Positions 1 through 8,345 of a stretch of DNA of 15,366 nucleotides are shown piece by piece. Positions within the stretch are counted from its first letter, which is position 1. The number at the start of each line of letters is the position of its first letter. This DNA is from a bacterium (GTDB lineage: Bacteria; Margulisbacteria; Marinamargulisbacteria; JAAEMD01). The stretch lies in NCBI GenBank assembly GCA_024225875.1, contig JAAEMD010000053.1:1-15366 (forward strand), written 5' to 3'. The notes under the pieces were generated by a model. The model saw only the letters and a program-made list of their open reading frames with translations, searched no databases and was not told the origin of the DNA. The translations under genes were made by a program, and so were the position numbers.

Positions 1-235
1 AAATAGATTTCACTTTTCGCATTTTTTCGCATTTATTTTTTTACTATTCGAAATAATTAGGTAAATCCACCAGAAACAACAGGCACAAAGCAAGCCAAAT
101 GCCCTGATTGGCGCCATTATCCAATATAGAAACGCGCCGCCAACAGCCAAATTCATGCCGCCGTTTAAAAGAAATCAAAAATCCAGACAAAAAAACTGAC
201 AAATATCAAAACTTAAGTAATTAAAGGAGCATACT

Positions 236-1087
236 ATGTCAAAGAAAATTTTAATTAAATACTGGTACTTATCCAGTATATTATTAACAGCCTTAATACT
301 TAATGCCTGTAGCTCAACATATAAATCAATATCTTATGATGAAAAGTCCAAAGATTCGGAAACTTCATATGTTATGGAAAACAATCAGACCGATACAGTA
401 AAGGATCTGGAAACCCGGCTTAAAAGTTTAATATTAACTGAATCAGATTCCAGGGTATTAGATACAAGAGAGATATCTAAAAGTCTGGTTATTAGTGACA
501 GGGCTGACATACAGCAACTAATTGAGATGATGGAGCTCGCTAAAATATACATTTCTACTTTCAACATACGCGTTTTAGACGATATCAGCTATAAAGAAGA
601 TATATACAGCCTGACTTTATTTGGATTAGAGCAGGATCTTTATAAAAAAAGATTAAAAAACGATATCTCAGGTGAAAATAACGACAGCATACTTCTTAAA
701 GCTAACAGGCAGTACCCTGCCAATCTTAATGATGCCATATCGTTGATTAAAGAAATGGTCACCTTTAGCAGAATGTTAGAAAATTATAATTCTCAAAAGA
801 CTGATAAAATCAGGATTGATGAATTTAGTAATGCTTACCCCTTACCTTACTCTGGCAACACCCTGCCCTCACCAAATAGAAAGTACAACGTAATCGAAAA
901 TCTCGACTTTAGAAGAAAGTTAGAAAGTCTTTACCCCTCACCTTACTCTGACAACACCTTTCCCTTACCGAATAGAAAATACAAAGTAATTGATTATAAT
1001 GATTTTTTTATTTCCAATAAAGTAATTAATCAGCTTATTCCAGAGGACTCTACATATACTGGAGATTTATATGAGATGCAAAACTAA
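236..1087 (+). CDS. Predicted lipoprotein with duplicated C-terminal Pro/Tyr module
   Basis: I do not recognise a family. The 283-residue protein starts with a basic n-region and a hydrophobic stretch ending in a lipobox (LILNAC, Cys25), so it should be exported and lipid-anchored. Ser, Thr and Asn follow the Cys, then a mostly helical, charged middle region (about 50-200). The C-terminal part holds two copies of a 32-residue module, near residues 201-232 and 233-264, each of the form YPxPYSxNTxPxPNRKYxVI. The start is supported by a GGAG Shine-Dalgarno (SD) six bases upstream of the ATG. The gene is followed by a strong hairpin and appears to be monocistronic. Function is unknown; surface or periplasmic location is inferred from the lipobox. 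Confidence 0.85.
   Translation: MSKKILIKYWYLSSILLTALILNACSSTYKSISYDEKSKDSETSYVMENNQTDTVKDLETRLKSLILTESDSRVLDTREISKSLVISDRADIQQLIEMMELAKIYISTFNIRVLDDISYKEDIYSLTLFGLEQDLYKKRLKNDISGENNDSILLKANRQYPANLNDAISLIKEMVTFSRMLENYNSQKTDKIRIDEFSNAYPLPYSGNTLPSPNRKYNVIENLDFRRKLESLYPSPYSDNTFPLPNRKYKVIDYNDFFISNKVINQLIPEDSTYTGDLYEMQN
836..1027 (+). repeat. Tandem 96-bp coding repeat (two copies)
   Basis: Two adjacent copies with a period of 96 bases (836-931 and 932-1027) encode the duplicated module at the end of the lipoprotein. The first ~65 bases of each copy are closely similar, both containing CACCTTACTCTG-like and AATAGAAA-like blocks; the 3' parts have diverged. The exact 32-codon period keeps the frame. 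Confidence 0.75.
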
Positions 1088-1130
1088 TTAAAAAAAGATA
1101 CACTCAATAAAGTCTTAAATAAATATTTAT

Positions 1131-1176
1131 AATCAGAGAGCCCTATAACTTTTCAAAGTTATAAGGCTCTCTGATT
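1131..1176 (+). terminator. Long hairpin, probable terminator after the lipoprotein gene
   Basis: A near-perfect inverted repeat: AATCAGAGAGCC pairs with GGCTCTCTGATT, and TATAACTT pairs with AAGTTATA inside it, with one C/A mismatch and a short TTCA loop. It lies about 45 bases after the lipoprotein stop. Only a short T run follows, so intrinsic termination may be weak, but the position suits the end of this transcription unit. Confidence 0.65.
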
Positions 1177-1238
1177 TAGTATAAAGATATTCCTGATATT
1201 TAAAATTTTCAATTTCCCTGACCTGCCAGATTTAATAT

Positions 1239-1267
1239 TTGAAAAGTACAGATCTTTTGTTTATGAT
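1239..1267 (+). promoter_or_regulatory. Sigma70-like promoter for dUTPase-folD fusion
   Basis: A TTGAAA hexamer (1239-1244) and a TATGAT hexamer (1262-1267) are separated by exactly 17 bases. Predicted transcription starts near 1274, leaving a leader of about 35 bases that contains the SD of the fusion gene. Confidence 0.55.
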
Positions 1268-1309
1268 TATTATCTTAATTAAAAGCCTTAATAATAATGG
1301 AGTAAAAAT

Positions 1310-2614
1310 ATGGACTTAAAAGAGATATTTGATAAACAAATAGAGCTTAATGAAAGAATCAACCCTGATCTTTATAAAGAAATCCATGATAATGCAATCA
1401 GAAGACAACGTTTTCTGGAGTTTGAACTTGCCTTAAGGCAGGAGTCTGCTGAAGCTATCGACAGCTTGAACTGGAAGTGGTGGAAAAACAGTCCTGATGA
1501 CTGGGAAAATATTAAAGTTGAGCTGGTTGATATGCTTCATTTCTGGGTATCCATGTGCACAGTAGCCGACCTTAATGCAAAAGATGTGATGAACCTGTAT
1601 TTCAAAAAAAATGAACTTAACCATCATCGTCAGAATAATGGCTATAAAGAAGGAAACTATGACAAATATAAGGACGGTATCGAAGATAATAAAAAATATG
1701 TTCTTAATAAAGAAACAGCTATAGATAAAAAAATACTTGATGGGAAAAAGGTTGCTGCTGAAATACTTGAAAATTTAAAAATAGAGATTGATGATCTTAA
1801 ATCCAGGTTACAAAAAACGCCTGGCCTGGCCGTAATACTTGCTGGTAATAACCCGGCATCTGAATCTTATATCAAAATGAAAAAAAGCGACTGTGAAAAA
1901 ACAGGAATAAAATCATTTGAATACAGGTTCCCTGAAAATATACAGGAGAAAGATCTGATCGAACTTATAGAATCGCTGAATAATGATCAGAATGTAAATG
2001 GTATTCTACTCCAGTTACCACTTCCTGACCACCTTAACGAAGATAAAATGCTTAATCTTATTTCTCCTGCAAAAGATGTAGATGGCTTTCATCCGACAAA
2101 TGTCGGGAAATTATTACTGGACTTACCAACATTTAAATCATGTACTCCATATGGAATTTGTGAGATATTGAAAGCATATAATATCTCTACTGAAGGCAAA
2201 CATATTGTTGTTGTGGGCAGAAGTAATATTGTAGGAAAACCCATAGCCAGCATGCTGGCTCAAAAAGGCCCTTATGCCAATGGCACTGTAACATTATGTC
2301 ATTCCAGAACAACAAATATCTCAGAATATACGAAACAGGCCGATATTATCGTAGCAGCTATTGGAAAACCACTGTTTATTAAAAAAGATATGATAAAAAA
2401 AGGAGCTGTTATTATTGATGTAGGCATCAATAAAGTAGAGGACAGAAGTATTCCCAGAGGTTACAGGATTGCCGGTGATGTAGATTATGATAATATCATT
2501 GATTCTGTATCTGCTATTACACCTGTTCCTGGTGGAGTTGGACCTATGACAAGAGCTATGTTAATGGTCAATACCACTCTTGCATACAAACAACAAAATA
2601 TAATCAGTAGTTAA
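1310..2614 (+). CDS. folD: Fusion: dimeric-type dUTPase (all-alpha NTP-PPase) + FolD methylene-THF dehydrogenase/cyclohydrolase
   Basis: 434 residues; stand-alone FolD is about 280-300. Residues 1-125 match the dUTPase_2/MazG-like all-alpha fold: acidic helices with E45, E48 and D51, then ELVD (E71, D74), and the closing KKNELN..RQNNGYKEG signature. This domain should hydrolyse dUTP to dUMP and PPi. Residues ~140-430 are full FolD: NNPAS, the catalytic YxxxK pair (Y187, K191), LLQLPLP, KDVDGFHP, the Rossmann segment VVGRSNIVGKP and the closing TPVPGGVGPMT. FolD interconverts 5,10-methylene-THF, methenyl-THF and 10-formyl-THF in the cytosol. dUMP and methylene-THF are the two substrates of thymidylate synthase, so the fusion is metabolically coherent. 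The ATG has GGAG seven bases upstream and no stop or frameshift separates the domains. Convergent with the cyclophilin gene. Confidence 0.93.
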   Translation: MDLKEIFDKQIELNERINPDLYKEIHDNAIRRQRFLEFELALRQESAEAIDSLNWKWWKNSPDDWENIKVELVDMLHFWVSMCTVADLNAKDVMNLYFKKNELNHHRQNNGYKEGNYDKYKDGIEDNKKYVLNKETAIDKKILDGKKVAAEILENLKIEIDDLKSRLQKTPGLAVILAGNNPASESYIKMKKSDCEKTGIKSFEYRFPENIQEKDLIELIESLNNDQNVNGILLQLPLPDHLNEDKMLNLISPAKDVDGFHPTNVGKLLLDLPTFKSCTPYGICEILKAYNISTEGKHIVVVGRSNIVGKPIASMLAQKGPYANGTVTLCHSRTTNISEYTKQADIIVAAIGKPLFIKKDMIKKGAVIIDVGINKVEDRSIPRGYRIAGDVDYDNIIDSVSAITPVPGGVGPMTRAMLMVNTTLAYKQQNIISS

Positions 2615-2633
2615 CCTTTTAAAAAATTCTTAT

Positions 2634-3239
2634 TTATTCTGCTGTTTCATCCATAGTATTTCTTAAAACAGTAACTTTTTTGATTAACACATCATCTTCA
2701 GGGACATCCGAATAATGAACATATCTGCTTTGTTCTACTTTTACTGTCTTTACCTGGGATATTTCATCAACAACATTGAGACCTGAAATCACTTTTCCAA
2801 AAACACAATAACCATATCCTTGAGAAGAACTGTTACGATAGTTCAAGTAATCGTTATCAATCAGATTTATAAAAAACTGCGATGTAGCACTATCAATAAC
2901 ACCTGTTCTTGCCATAGCAATAGTGCCCCTGTCATTTTTCAAACCATTATCAGCTTCATTCTCTATCGGAGGATAGGTCTGTCTCTGTTGTAAACCAGGA
3001 ACAAAACCTCCACCCTGAATCATAAAATCCTTTATTACCCTGTGAAATAAGGTTCCATCATAAAACTCATCATCAACATACCTCAGGAAGTTCTTAACTG
3101 TAGCAGGTGCCTGTTCCGGATAAAGCTCTATAATCACGTCCCCCTTAGAAGTTTCTATACGAACAATCGGGTTAGAAGTGGCTGCAAAAATATTATTAAA
3201 ATAAACCATAAGAATAAATATAAACAATAACCGTTTCAT
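2634..3239 (-). CDS. Secreted cyclophilin-type peptidyl-prolyl cis-trans isomerase
   Basis: About 201 residues. An N-terminal signal peptide (MKRLLFIFILMVYFNNIFA, cleavage near the following Ala) directs export, so it probably assists folding in the periplasm. The cyclophilin core is intact: IETSKGDVIIELYPEQAP, the catalytic and binding block FHRVIKDFMIQGG, ATSQFFIN, and FGKVISGLNVVDEI. The family catalyses cis-trans isomerisation of Xaa-Pro bonds. I place the start at the ATG at 3239 rather than the TTG at 3245, because GGAGG lies seven bases before the ATG but is too close to the TTG. The ATG overlaps the tpiA stop (ATGA), which implies translational coupling with tpiA. Only 19 bases separate its stop from that of the convergent dUTPase-FolD gene, and I see no terminator between them. 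Confidence 0.92.
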   Translation of the reverse strand: MKRLLFIFILMVYFNNIFAATSNPIVRIETSKGDVIIELYPEQAPATVKNFLRYVDDEFYDGTLFHRVIKDFMIQGGGFVPGLQQRQTYPPIENEADNGLKNDRGTIAMARTGVIDSATSQFFINLIDNDYLNYRNSSSQGYGYCVFGKVISGLNVVDEISQVKTVKVEQSRYVHYSDVPEDDVLIKKVTVLRNTMDETAE

Positions 3240-4000
3240 TGACAAACCTCCACAATTTTACTAAAAGAGTCCGCTTTTAAGCTGGCCCCTCCAACAAGTG
3301 CACCATCTATATCTTTTTGAGATATTAATGCTTTCATATTATCCGGCTTAACCGAACCACCATATTGAATCCTTGTTGCTGAAGCTGTATTCTCATTAAA
3401 AATCAAAGCTAAATTCTTTCTGATAAAAGCATGAACTTCCTGAGCCTGCTCCGGAGTAGCAACTTTACCAGTCCCTATAGCCCAAACAGGCTCATAAGCT
3501 ATGATAAATTCTTTTTTAGAGTTAATAACTTCCGTATTCAGGTTTTTAAGACCTTCTATCATCTGTGACTTTATAACATCAAATGTTTTGTTTTCTACTC
3601 GATCTTCCAAAAGCTCCCCAATACATATAACAGGTATTAAGCCCTGTGAAAAAGCAGCCTTTACTTTCTTATTGACAACTCCATTAGTCTCACCAAAATA
3701 CATTCTACGCTCTGAATGTCCTATAATTGTATACTCACAACCTGCATCAGTTAACATTTCACCCGATATTTCACCTGTATATGCTCCTGACAATTCAAAA
3801 TACATATTTTGAGCTCCCAGCTTAATTTCTGATCCTTTAATAATATTTTTAATTTCCCTTAAAGAAACATATGGCGGACAAACAACAATATCCAGACTTG
3901 ATATATTACCAACCCGTTCTTTTAAGGAAGTTATCAGATCTACAGCCTCTGAACAGGTTTTATTCATTTTCCAGTTACCAGCAATAATAGTCCTTCTCAT
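3236..4000 (-). CDS. tpiA: Triosephosphate isomerase
   Basis: 254 residues, the normal length for a bacterial TIM-barrel enzyme. It interconverts dihydroxyacetone phosphate and glyceraldehyde-3-phosphate in glycolysis and gluconeogenesis. All catalytic residues are visible: GNWKMNK (Lys11), IIGHSERR (His95) and AYEPVWAIGTGK (Glu170, with the mobile loop 6 after it). YGGSVKPDN and the phosphate-binding DGALVGGASL follow. The ATG is preceded by a good GGGAGG SD. Its stop overlaps the start of the downstream cyclophilin. A 123-base gap separates it from the pyrophosphatase gene upstream, so it may have its own promoter. Confidence 0.97.
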   Translation of the reverse strand: MRRTIIAGNWKMNKTCSEAVDLITSLKERVGNISSLDIVVCPPYVSLREIKNIIKGSEIKLGAQNMYFELSGAYTGEISGEMLTDAGCEYTIIGHSERRMYFGETNGVVNKKVKAAFSQGLIPVICIGELLEDRVENKTFDVIKSQMIEGLKNLNTEVINSKKEFIIAYEPVWAIGTGKVATPEQAQEVHAFIRKNLALIFNENTASATRIQYGGSVKPDNMKALISQKDIDGALVGGASLKADSFSKIVEVCQ

Positions 4001-4123
4001 TATATTTCCTCCCTGATTAAATATTTGTTCTGTTTTAATTTTATGTAATTATTATTAAAACCAATAATATTAGAGCAACAACAAGGTTAACTCAATAATG
4101 GAAAGCTGACAGCAGACATTTTA

Positions 4124-6184
4124 CTATCTATTCAAAAGCAGTATAACAAGAATAGAAATAATAGTGATCGACTTGATTAAAATATTTATACTTGGACTTA
4201 ATAAGTCCTTATAAGCGTCACCAACATTGTCTGCTATTAAAATATGTTGAAAGGTTACACTATCCCTGCCTCCGAAATGACCATTTTCTATATAGTGCTT
4301 AGCATTATGTAGAGAATCTCCCAGATTTGACCAGTAAAAACCCTGGTTAAAACCAGCTAAAAAAGCTCCAAATGCAAAACCGAGCAGCATTTTAGAACCA
4401 AAAAAATAACCAATCAATATAGGGCTGAAAACCATGATTATGCCAGGGATTATCAAAACATTCATCGCTATACACGAGTTATGGTCCGTAGCTTTAATAA
4501 CATCGGGCCGGCCCTTCTTCTCATATAAATATGGAATCTCTCTAAACTGCCGGCCAACTTCATGAATTGTCGTTAATATTATTTTAGAAAGCCCCCTTAA
4601 CAAGAACCCGGAAAAAACAAAAGGGGTTGAAACTCCGATTATAATACCTGCAACAAGTTTTAAATCAATCATTAGTAAATAAGATAAGTCCTGCCCTGAA
4701 ATAATGACTAAAGAAAAAAACAAACTAAACGTCGATAGCACAGTTACTCCGGTAGCAAATCCATTACCAATAGCAGAAGCAGTATTACCAATGCTTTCCA
4801 TCTTAGAAGTATTTTTAATTATACGCTCATCAGACTTTGCCAGTTTACTAATCTTAAATACATCTGCGGAAAGCTGTCCAAAAATATTAGCAGCTAAAAT
4901 CTGGCCGGTAACAGATAACATTCCCATTGCCGCCATAGCTATGCCATAAAAACCTGCAAAATAAAAAGAAATCACTGTTATAACACTGATGCACAGCAAA
5001 AAAAAGCCATTGCTTTTCAAACCAAGCGCCATCCCATTAAACAAAGTAATAACCGGCCCATACTCAGCCTCTTCAGCAATTTTCTTAGCAGGAAAAAAAG
5101 TAGCTGAAGTAATATATTCCGCTACAAAACCTATAAAAACAGCTCCTAACAAACCTGCAAGATACGCAGGAAAAGGATATACTCCCCTTTCACCACCCAA
5201 AAAATTAATCGAACCAATATAAATATCCATGTTCTTGATTACAAAAAACGCTGATACTGCACATAAAATAACCGCAATATAAATACCTTCAAGTAAAATA
5301 TTATCTACATACTTCATCTTTATTCTAAGCCTGACATAAAAAAAAGAAACAAATTTAATAACCAGGCTAAGCGCCACCAGATACACAGGCAGCTGTAACA
5401 GCTTAAAAGCCATTAATTTACTAATATAGCCAGAATACATAAGTGAATATGAAAAAAGAAAACATGAAATAATGGCAAAAGCAAAAGAACCAAGTATGTC
5501 AGCACTAAAACCTGTAATATCTCCTATAAAGTCGCCTGTAATATCCATAATAGAGGCTGGGTTCCTGCTATCAAAATCCGGCACCTTTTCTTCTACTTTA
5601 GAAACTATATCAGCACCGACATCTGCTCCTGCCTTATAAAGACCGCCACCTATCCTGAGAAAAAAAGAGGCTAATCCTACACCTAAACCGAATCCAGTAA
5701 TACTGTCTATCCCTAAAAAATAATAACTTGCGGCTAAACCTAAAATAACAAAACTGATTACAACAAAACCAATAGTAGTACTTGCTGTAAACAACAGCTG
5801 AAGCCCTTCAGAAAAACTACTCTGGCTAGAGCCAATAATATGTCTGACAAAGCGCGGAGCAATACTCAAACTTATATAAGCACCTGAAGCCATAACAGTA
5901 CAACCTATAAAAAAAGCTGCAATTTGAAGCCATGAAAAGTGCTTATGAAATAAAAAGGAAAATAAAAGCAGTACTACAGTAACATAAAAAACTATTTGCA
6001 AAATACTGCTCAGCACTCTCTTGCTATATGTAAAAATACCCTCTGAAACAAATTCTGCCAACTCGTTTACTTCTGAGTTTTCAAGCGTAGTTTTTGTGAT
6101 ACTAAAGTACTGAATCACACAAAAAACAAGAATTATTAATGATAAAGCAACAGGTAGTATAATCATAAAAAACATGCGCATCAC
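4124..6184 (-). CDS. hppA: Divergent membrane-bound (ion-pumping type) pyrophosphatase
   Basis: 686 residues with about 15-16 hydrophobic segments, the usual architecture of inner-membrane M-PPases, which couple PPi hydrolysis to H+ or Na+ transport. Family blocks in order: GGGLYKAGADVGADIVSKVE (179-198), SRNPASIMDITGDFIGD (206-222), AEYITS..FFPAKKIAEEAEYGP (355-377), GNTASAIGNGF (466-476), HNAKHYIE (626-633), and NVGDAYKDLLSPSINILIK (653-671). The Asp pair of TGDFIGD and the D..GDxxKD block are kept. Several positions normally invariant in M-PPases differ: no Lys at the usual place after GGxYT, Asn in place of Asp in the DAYGP-like block (ANIFGQ, ~432-437), Glu instead of Asp before GNT (~463), and His instead of Asp before NAK (626). 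Ser instead of Ala/Lys at the K+-dependence position leaves the K+ requirement unclear. GTG at 6184 and ATG at 6181 are both possible starts; no strong SD. It follows recO by 45 bases. Confidence 0.9.
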   Translation of the reverse strand: MMRMFFMIILPVALSLIILVFCVIQYFSITKTTLENSEVNELAEFVSEGIFTYSKRVLSSILQIVFYVTVVLLLFSFLFHKHFSWLQIAAFFIGCTVMASGAYISLSIAPRFVRHIIGSSQSSFSEGLQLLFTASTTIGFVVISFVILGLAASYYFLGIDSITGFGLGVGLASFFLRIGGGLYKAGADVGADIVSKVEEKVPDFDSRNPASIMDITGDFIGDITGFSADILGSFAFAIISCFLFSYSLMYSGYISKLMAFKLLQLPVYLVALSLVIKFVSFFYVRLRIKMKYVDNILLEGIYIAVILCAVSAFFVIKNMDIYIGSINFLGGERGVYPFPAYLAGLLGAVFIGFVAEYITSATFFPAKKIAEEAEYGPVITLFNGMALGLKSNGFFLLCISVITVISFYFAGFYGIAMAAMGMLSVTGQILAANIFGQLSADVFKISKLAKSDERIIKNTSKMESIGNTASAIGNGFATGVTVLSTFSLFFSLVIISGQDLSYLLMIDLKLVAGIIIGVSTPFVFSGFLLRGLSKIILTTIHEVGRQFREIPYLYEKKGRPDVIKATDHNSCIAMNVLIIPGIIMVFSPILIGYFFGSKMLLGFAFGAFLAGFNQGFYWSNLGDSLHNAKHYIENGHFGGRDSVTFQHILIADNVGDAYKDLLSPSINILIKSITIISILVILLLNR

Positions 6185-6229
6185 TTTAACAATAATAAGA
6201 TTTTTTAGTCAATAGAGCTTTTTAATAAT

Positions 6230-6844
6230 TCATATAAAAACAGGGTCACGGAGCTTTTTACCGCAGTACTCTTCAAAAGCACATCTGAATTCATAGTCAG
6301 AAACTTTATCCTTTTCTTTTAACAGCCCCTCAACCAGTAAAAACTCAGTATGAAAAAAACTTTTTATAAAGTCACACTGCTCTCTAATCAACTCTTTTAC
6401 ATTAACTGTGGCAGTCTTTTCATCAGAGCTTTGAAAATTAACAGGATACCTGTCTGTTTTAATACGGCCCTTTTCAATAAAACTCAGAGTTTTGATAATT
6501 AACTTAAAAAGATTTTCATTATTCTGTTCATAAAGGGTGGCCTTTTTAATTACATCAAACACATAAAAAACAAGGCTTATACGGTTAAAATCGCTTCTAA
6601 TCACAGGATAAGTCTTTAATAAATCACTATGGTTTAATATAAAAAAACTCTTGCCCTTATATGCTATAACCTGAACATAATTAGGAACCTCTATAGCACC
6701 ACCGAACCTGAATCTGGATGAATTAGCCCCTTTTGCAAGTAAACAGCATTTACCGTAAACAGGAGAAAAAATCTCCACCATTTTATCTTTTTCAGAATAA
6801 TTTCCGGTCTTTAAAATAACTGCCTTTGTTTTTATGGATCTCAT
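6230..6844 (-). CDS. recO: DNA repair protein RecO (short form)
   Basis: About 204 residues from the chosen start; many RecO proteins are 230-260. The N-terminal OB-fold region is recognisable: KTKAVILKTGNYSEKDKMVEIFSP, then YGKCCLLAKGANSSRFRFGGAIEV. A helical C-terminal domain follows. RecO works with RecF and RecR, loading RecA onto SSB-coated single strands and annealing strands during gap repair. The Cys4 zinc-binding cluster of some RecO proteins is absent. The open frame extends to 6880 inside mgtE, but the ATG at 6844 begins the conserved MRSIKTKAVILK block and has GAGG about ten bases upstream, so I prefer it. It lies 13 bases after the mgtE stop and is probably cotranscribed with it. 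Confidence 0.85.
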   Translation of the reverse strand: MRSIKTKAVILKTGNYSEKDKMVEIFSPVYGKCCLLAKGANSSRFRFGGAIEVPNYVQVIAYKGKSFFILNHSDLLKTYPVIRSDFNRISLVFYVFDVIKKATLYEQNNENLFKLIIKTLSFIEKGRIKTDRYPVNFQSSDEKTATVNVKELIREQCDFIKSFFHTEFLLVEGLLKEKDKVSDYEFRCAFEEYCGKKLRDPVFI

Positions 6845-6857
6845 TTGTTTACTAACC

Positions 6858-8261
6858 TCATTTAAGCAAAAAGATAACAACCACTAAAATCATAGAAAAA
6901 TATATCAGCTGACCAACAATATCAAGTGTAGTTGAAATAAAAGGAGCCGATGCTACAGCAGGATCAATACGTAACTTTCTAAATAAAATTGGCAAACATG
7001 TGCCTATAAAGGCAGCAACCGTAATATTGCCAAGAATAGCAAGAGAAACAATCAAAGAAAATATAACAGGCTGATTAACCAGATAGTTAAAAATAAAAAC
7101 AACTATAGAAATTATGCAGCCTATCAGAAAACCCACCCTTAATTCTCTAAAAATATATCTAAAAGGATGGCCAGTCTTAACAAAACCTGTTGAAATGCCC
7201 CGAACAATAATAGTTGCAGATTGATTACCTACATTACCGCCAAGGCCCATTAACAAAGGAACAAAACTCAAAGAAAGTGCCAGCGAAAATAATTGATCTT
7301 TATACAAATCAGAAAAGATATTAATGATAAATGAAGCTAAAATACCGCCTGAAATTGTTACCATCAACCAGGGCAGCCTGGATTTAAGCGCATATGCCGG
7401 ATTACCGGAAATAAGCTTATATTCATCTATTTCTGACGTTCCTGAAAGCTTATAAATATCTTCTGTAGCCTCTTCAACCACAACATCAACAACATCATCA
7501 ACCGTAACTATACCTGCCAGTAAATTATTTTCATCTACCACAGGCATAACTATCAAATTATACTTCTGGAAAAGTTTTGCAACTTCTTCCTGGTCAATAT
7601 TAATATCAGCTTTTATGGGATAGTCATTACGAATATCTTTAACCAGGGTATCCTGTGCAGACAGGACAAGATTCCTTAGTGTTGTATAGCCAACCAGAGC
7701 GCCATTCTCATCAACAATAAAAATATAAAAGGATACTTCAGTATCAGGAGGCTTTTGTCTTTTTATTCTAATCAAGGCCTGCTCCACACTTAATTTTTCT
7801 GGTATTGAAACAAACTCAGAAGTCATAATCGCACCAGCAGAATCTTCCTTATAAGATAACAGCTCCTTAATATCCTCTGCTTCTTTAGCAGGCAGAGCTT
7901 CTATAATTTCTACAGCCTTTTCTTCATCTCTTTCCAGAAGCTCTTCAATCAAATCAGCAGCATCATCAGGCTCCATCTCACCTATATATCTTGCTCCTAA
8001 CTCTGTTTTAAGATCAGATATCAGCTGTATCTGTTGATTTATTATCATTTCTTCCAGAACTTCAGCAGCAAGCTCAGGCTTTACCATTTGAAAAAAAGAT
8101 AACCTGGCCTCAAAATCTAATTCTTCCAGAGCATCAGCAATATCAGCCTCATGATATTTATTCAAAAACATATGGCACTCTTTAGGAGACCCGCGTTCAA
8201 TTAAACGCTTAAGCAGATTATTTATTTTATCTTTTCCTTTAGGAATACAGGTATGGCTCAT
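6858..8261 (-). CDS. mgtE: MgtE-type magnesium channel/transporter
   Basis: 467 residues with the full MgtE layout. An acidic, helical N domain of superhelical repeats (about 10-138, including EMEPDDAADLIEELLERDEE) is followed by two CBS domains (about 140-200 and 205-265) with the entry signature SAGAIMTSEFVSI. A connecting helix leads to SRLPWL and five membrane segments (about 297-467). The pore signatures GGNVGNQSATI (341-351) and RIDPAVASAPFISTTLDIVG (431-450, with the conserved Asp433) are intact. Family members carry Mg2+ across the inner membrane, and the cytoplasmic N and CBS domains close the pore at high Mg2+. No SD is obvious before the ATG, and I see no M-box riboswitch: the space to the upstream MITE copy is only 84 bases. 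Confidence 0.96.
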   Translation of the reverse strand: MSHTCIPKGKDKINNLLKRLIERGSPKECHMFLNKYHEADIADALEELDFEARLSFFQMVKPELAAEVLEEMIINQQIQLISDLKTELGARYIGEMEPDDAADLIEELLERDEEKAVEIIEALPAKEAEDIKELLSYKEDSAGAIMTSEFVSIPEKLSVEQALIRIKRQKPPDTEVSFYIFIVDENGALVGYTTLRNLVLSAQDTLVKDIRNDYPIKADINIDQEEVAKLFQKYNLIVMPVVDENNLLAGIVTVDDVVDVVVEEATEDIYKLSGTSEIDEYKLISGNPAYALKSRLPWLMVTISGGILASFIINIFSDLYKDQLFSLALSLSFVPLLMGLGGNVGNQSATIIVRGISTGFVKTGHPFRYIFRELRVGFLIGCIISIVVFIFNYLVNQPVIFSLIVSLAILGNITVAAFIGTCLPILFRKLRIDPAVASAPFISTTLDIVGQLIYFSMILVVVIFLLK

Positions 8262-8304
8262 AATAAAGTTAATCTAACAAACGTTTATATAAATTGCAAT
8301 TTTC

Positions 8305-8333
8305 TTAATATTTTTATTAAAAAATAATCGCAA
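8305..8333 (-). promoter_or_regulatory. Candidate promoter for mgtE-recO
   Basis: On the minus strand TTGCGA (8333-8328) and TATTAA (8310-8305) are separated by 17 bases, about 45 bases before the mgtE ATG. The region is very AT-rich, so chance matches are likely. The candidate lies just outside MITE copy 1, which starts at 8346. Confidence 0.35.
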
Positions 8334-8345
8334 ATATAATTAGTC

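Noticed and set aside
10..156. 48-codon minus-strand frame with a hydrophobic segment
   Set aside because: No SD, unusual Cys/Trp-rich composition and no recognisable family; the composition follows the GC-richer patch.
3240..3245. TTG start for the cyclophilin
   Set aside because: The GGAGG is almost adjacent to it, whereas the spacing to the ATG at 3239 is optimal.
6845..6880. N-terminal extension of RecO
   Set aside because: Lies inside mgtE, is not conserved in the family, and a better start with GAGG exists at 6844.
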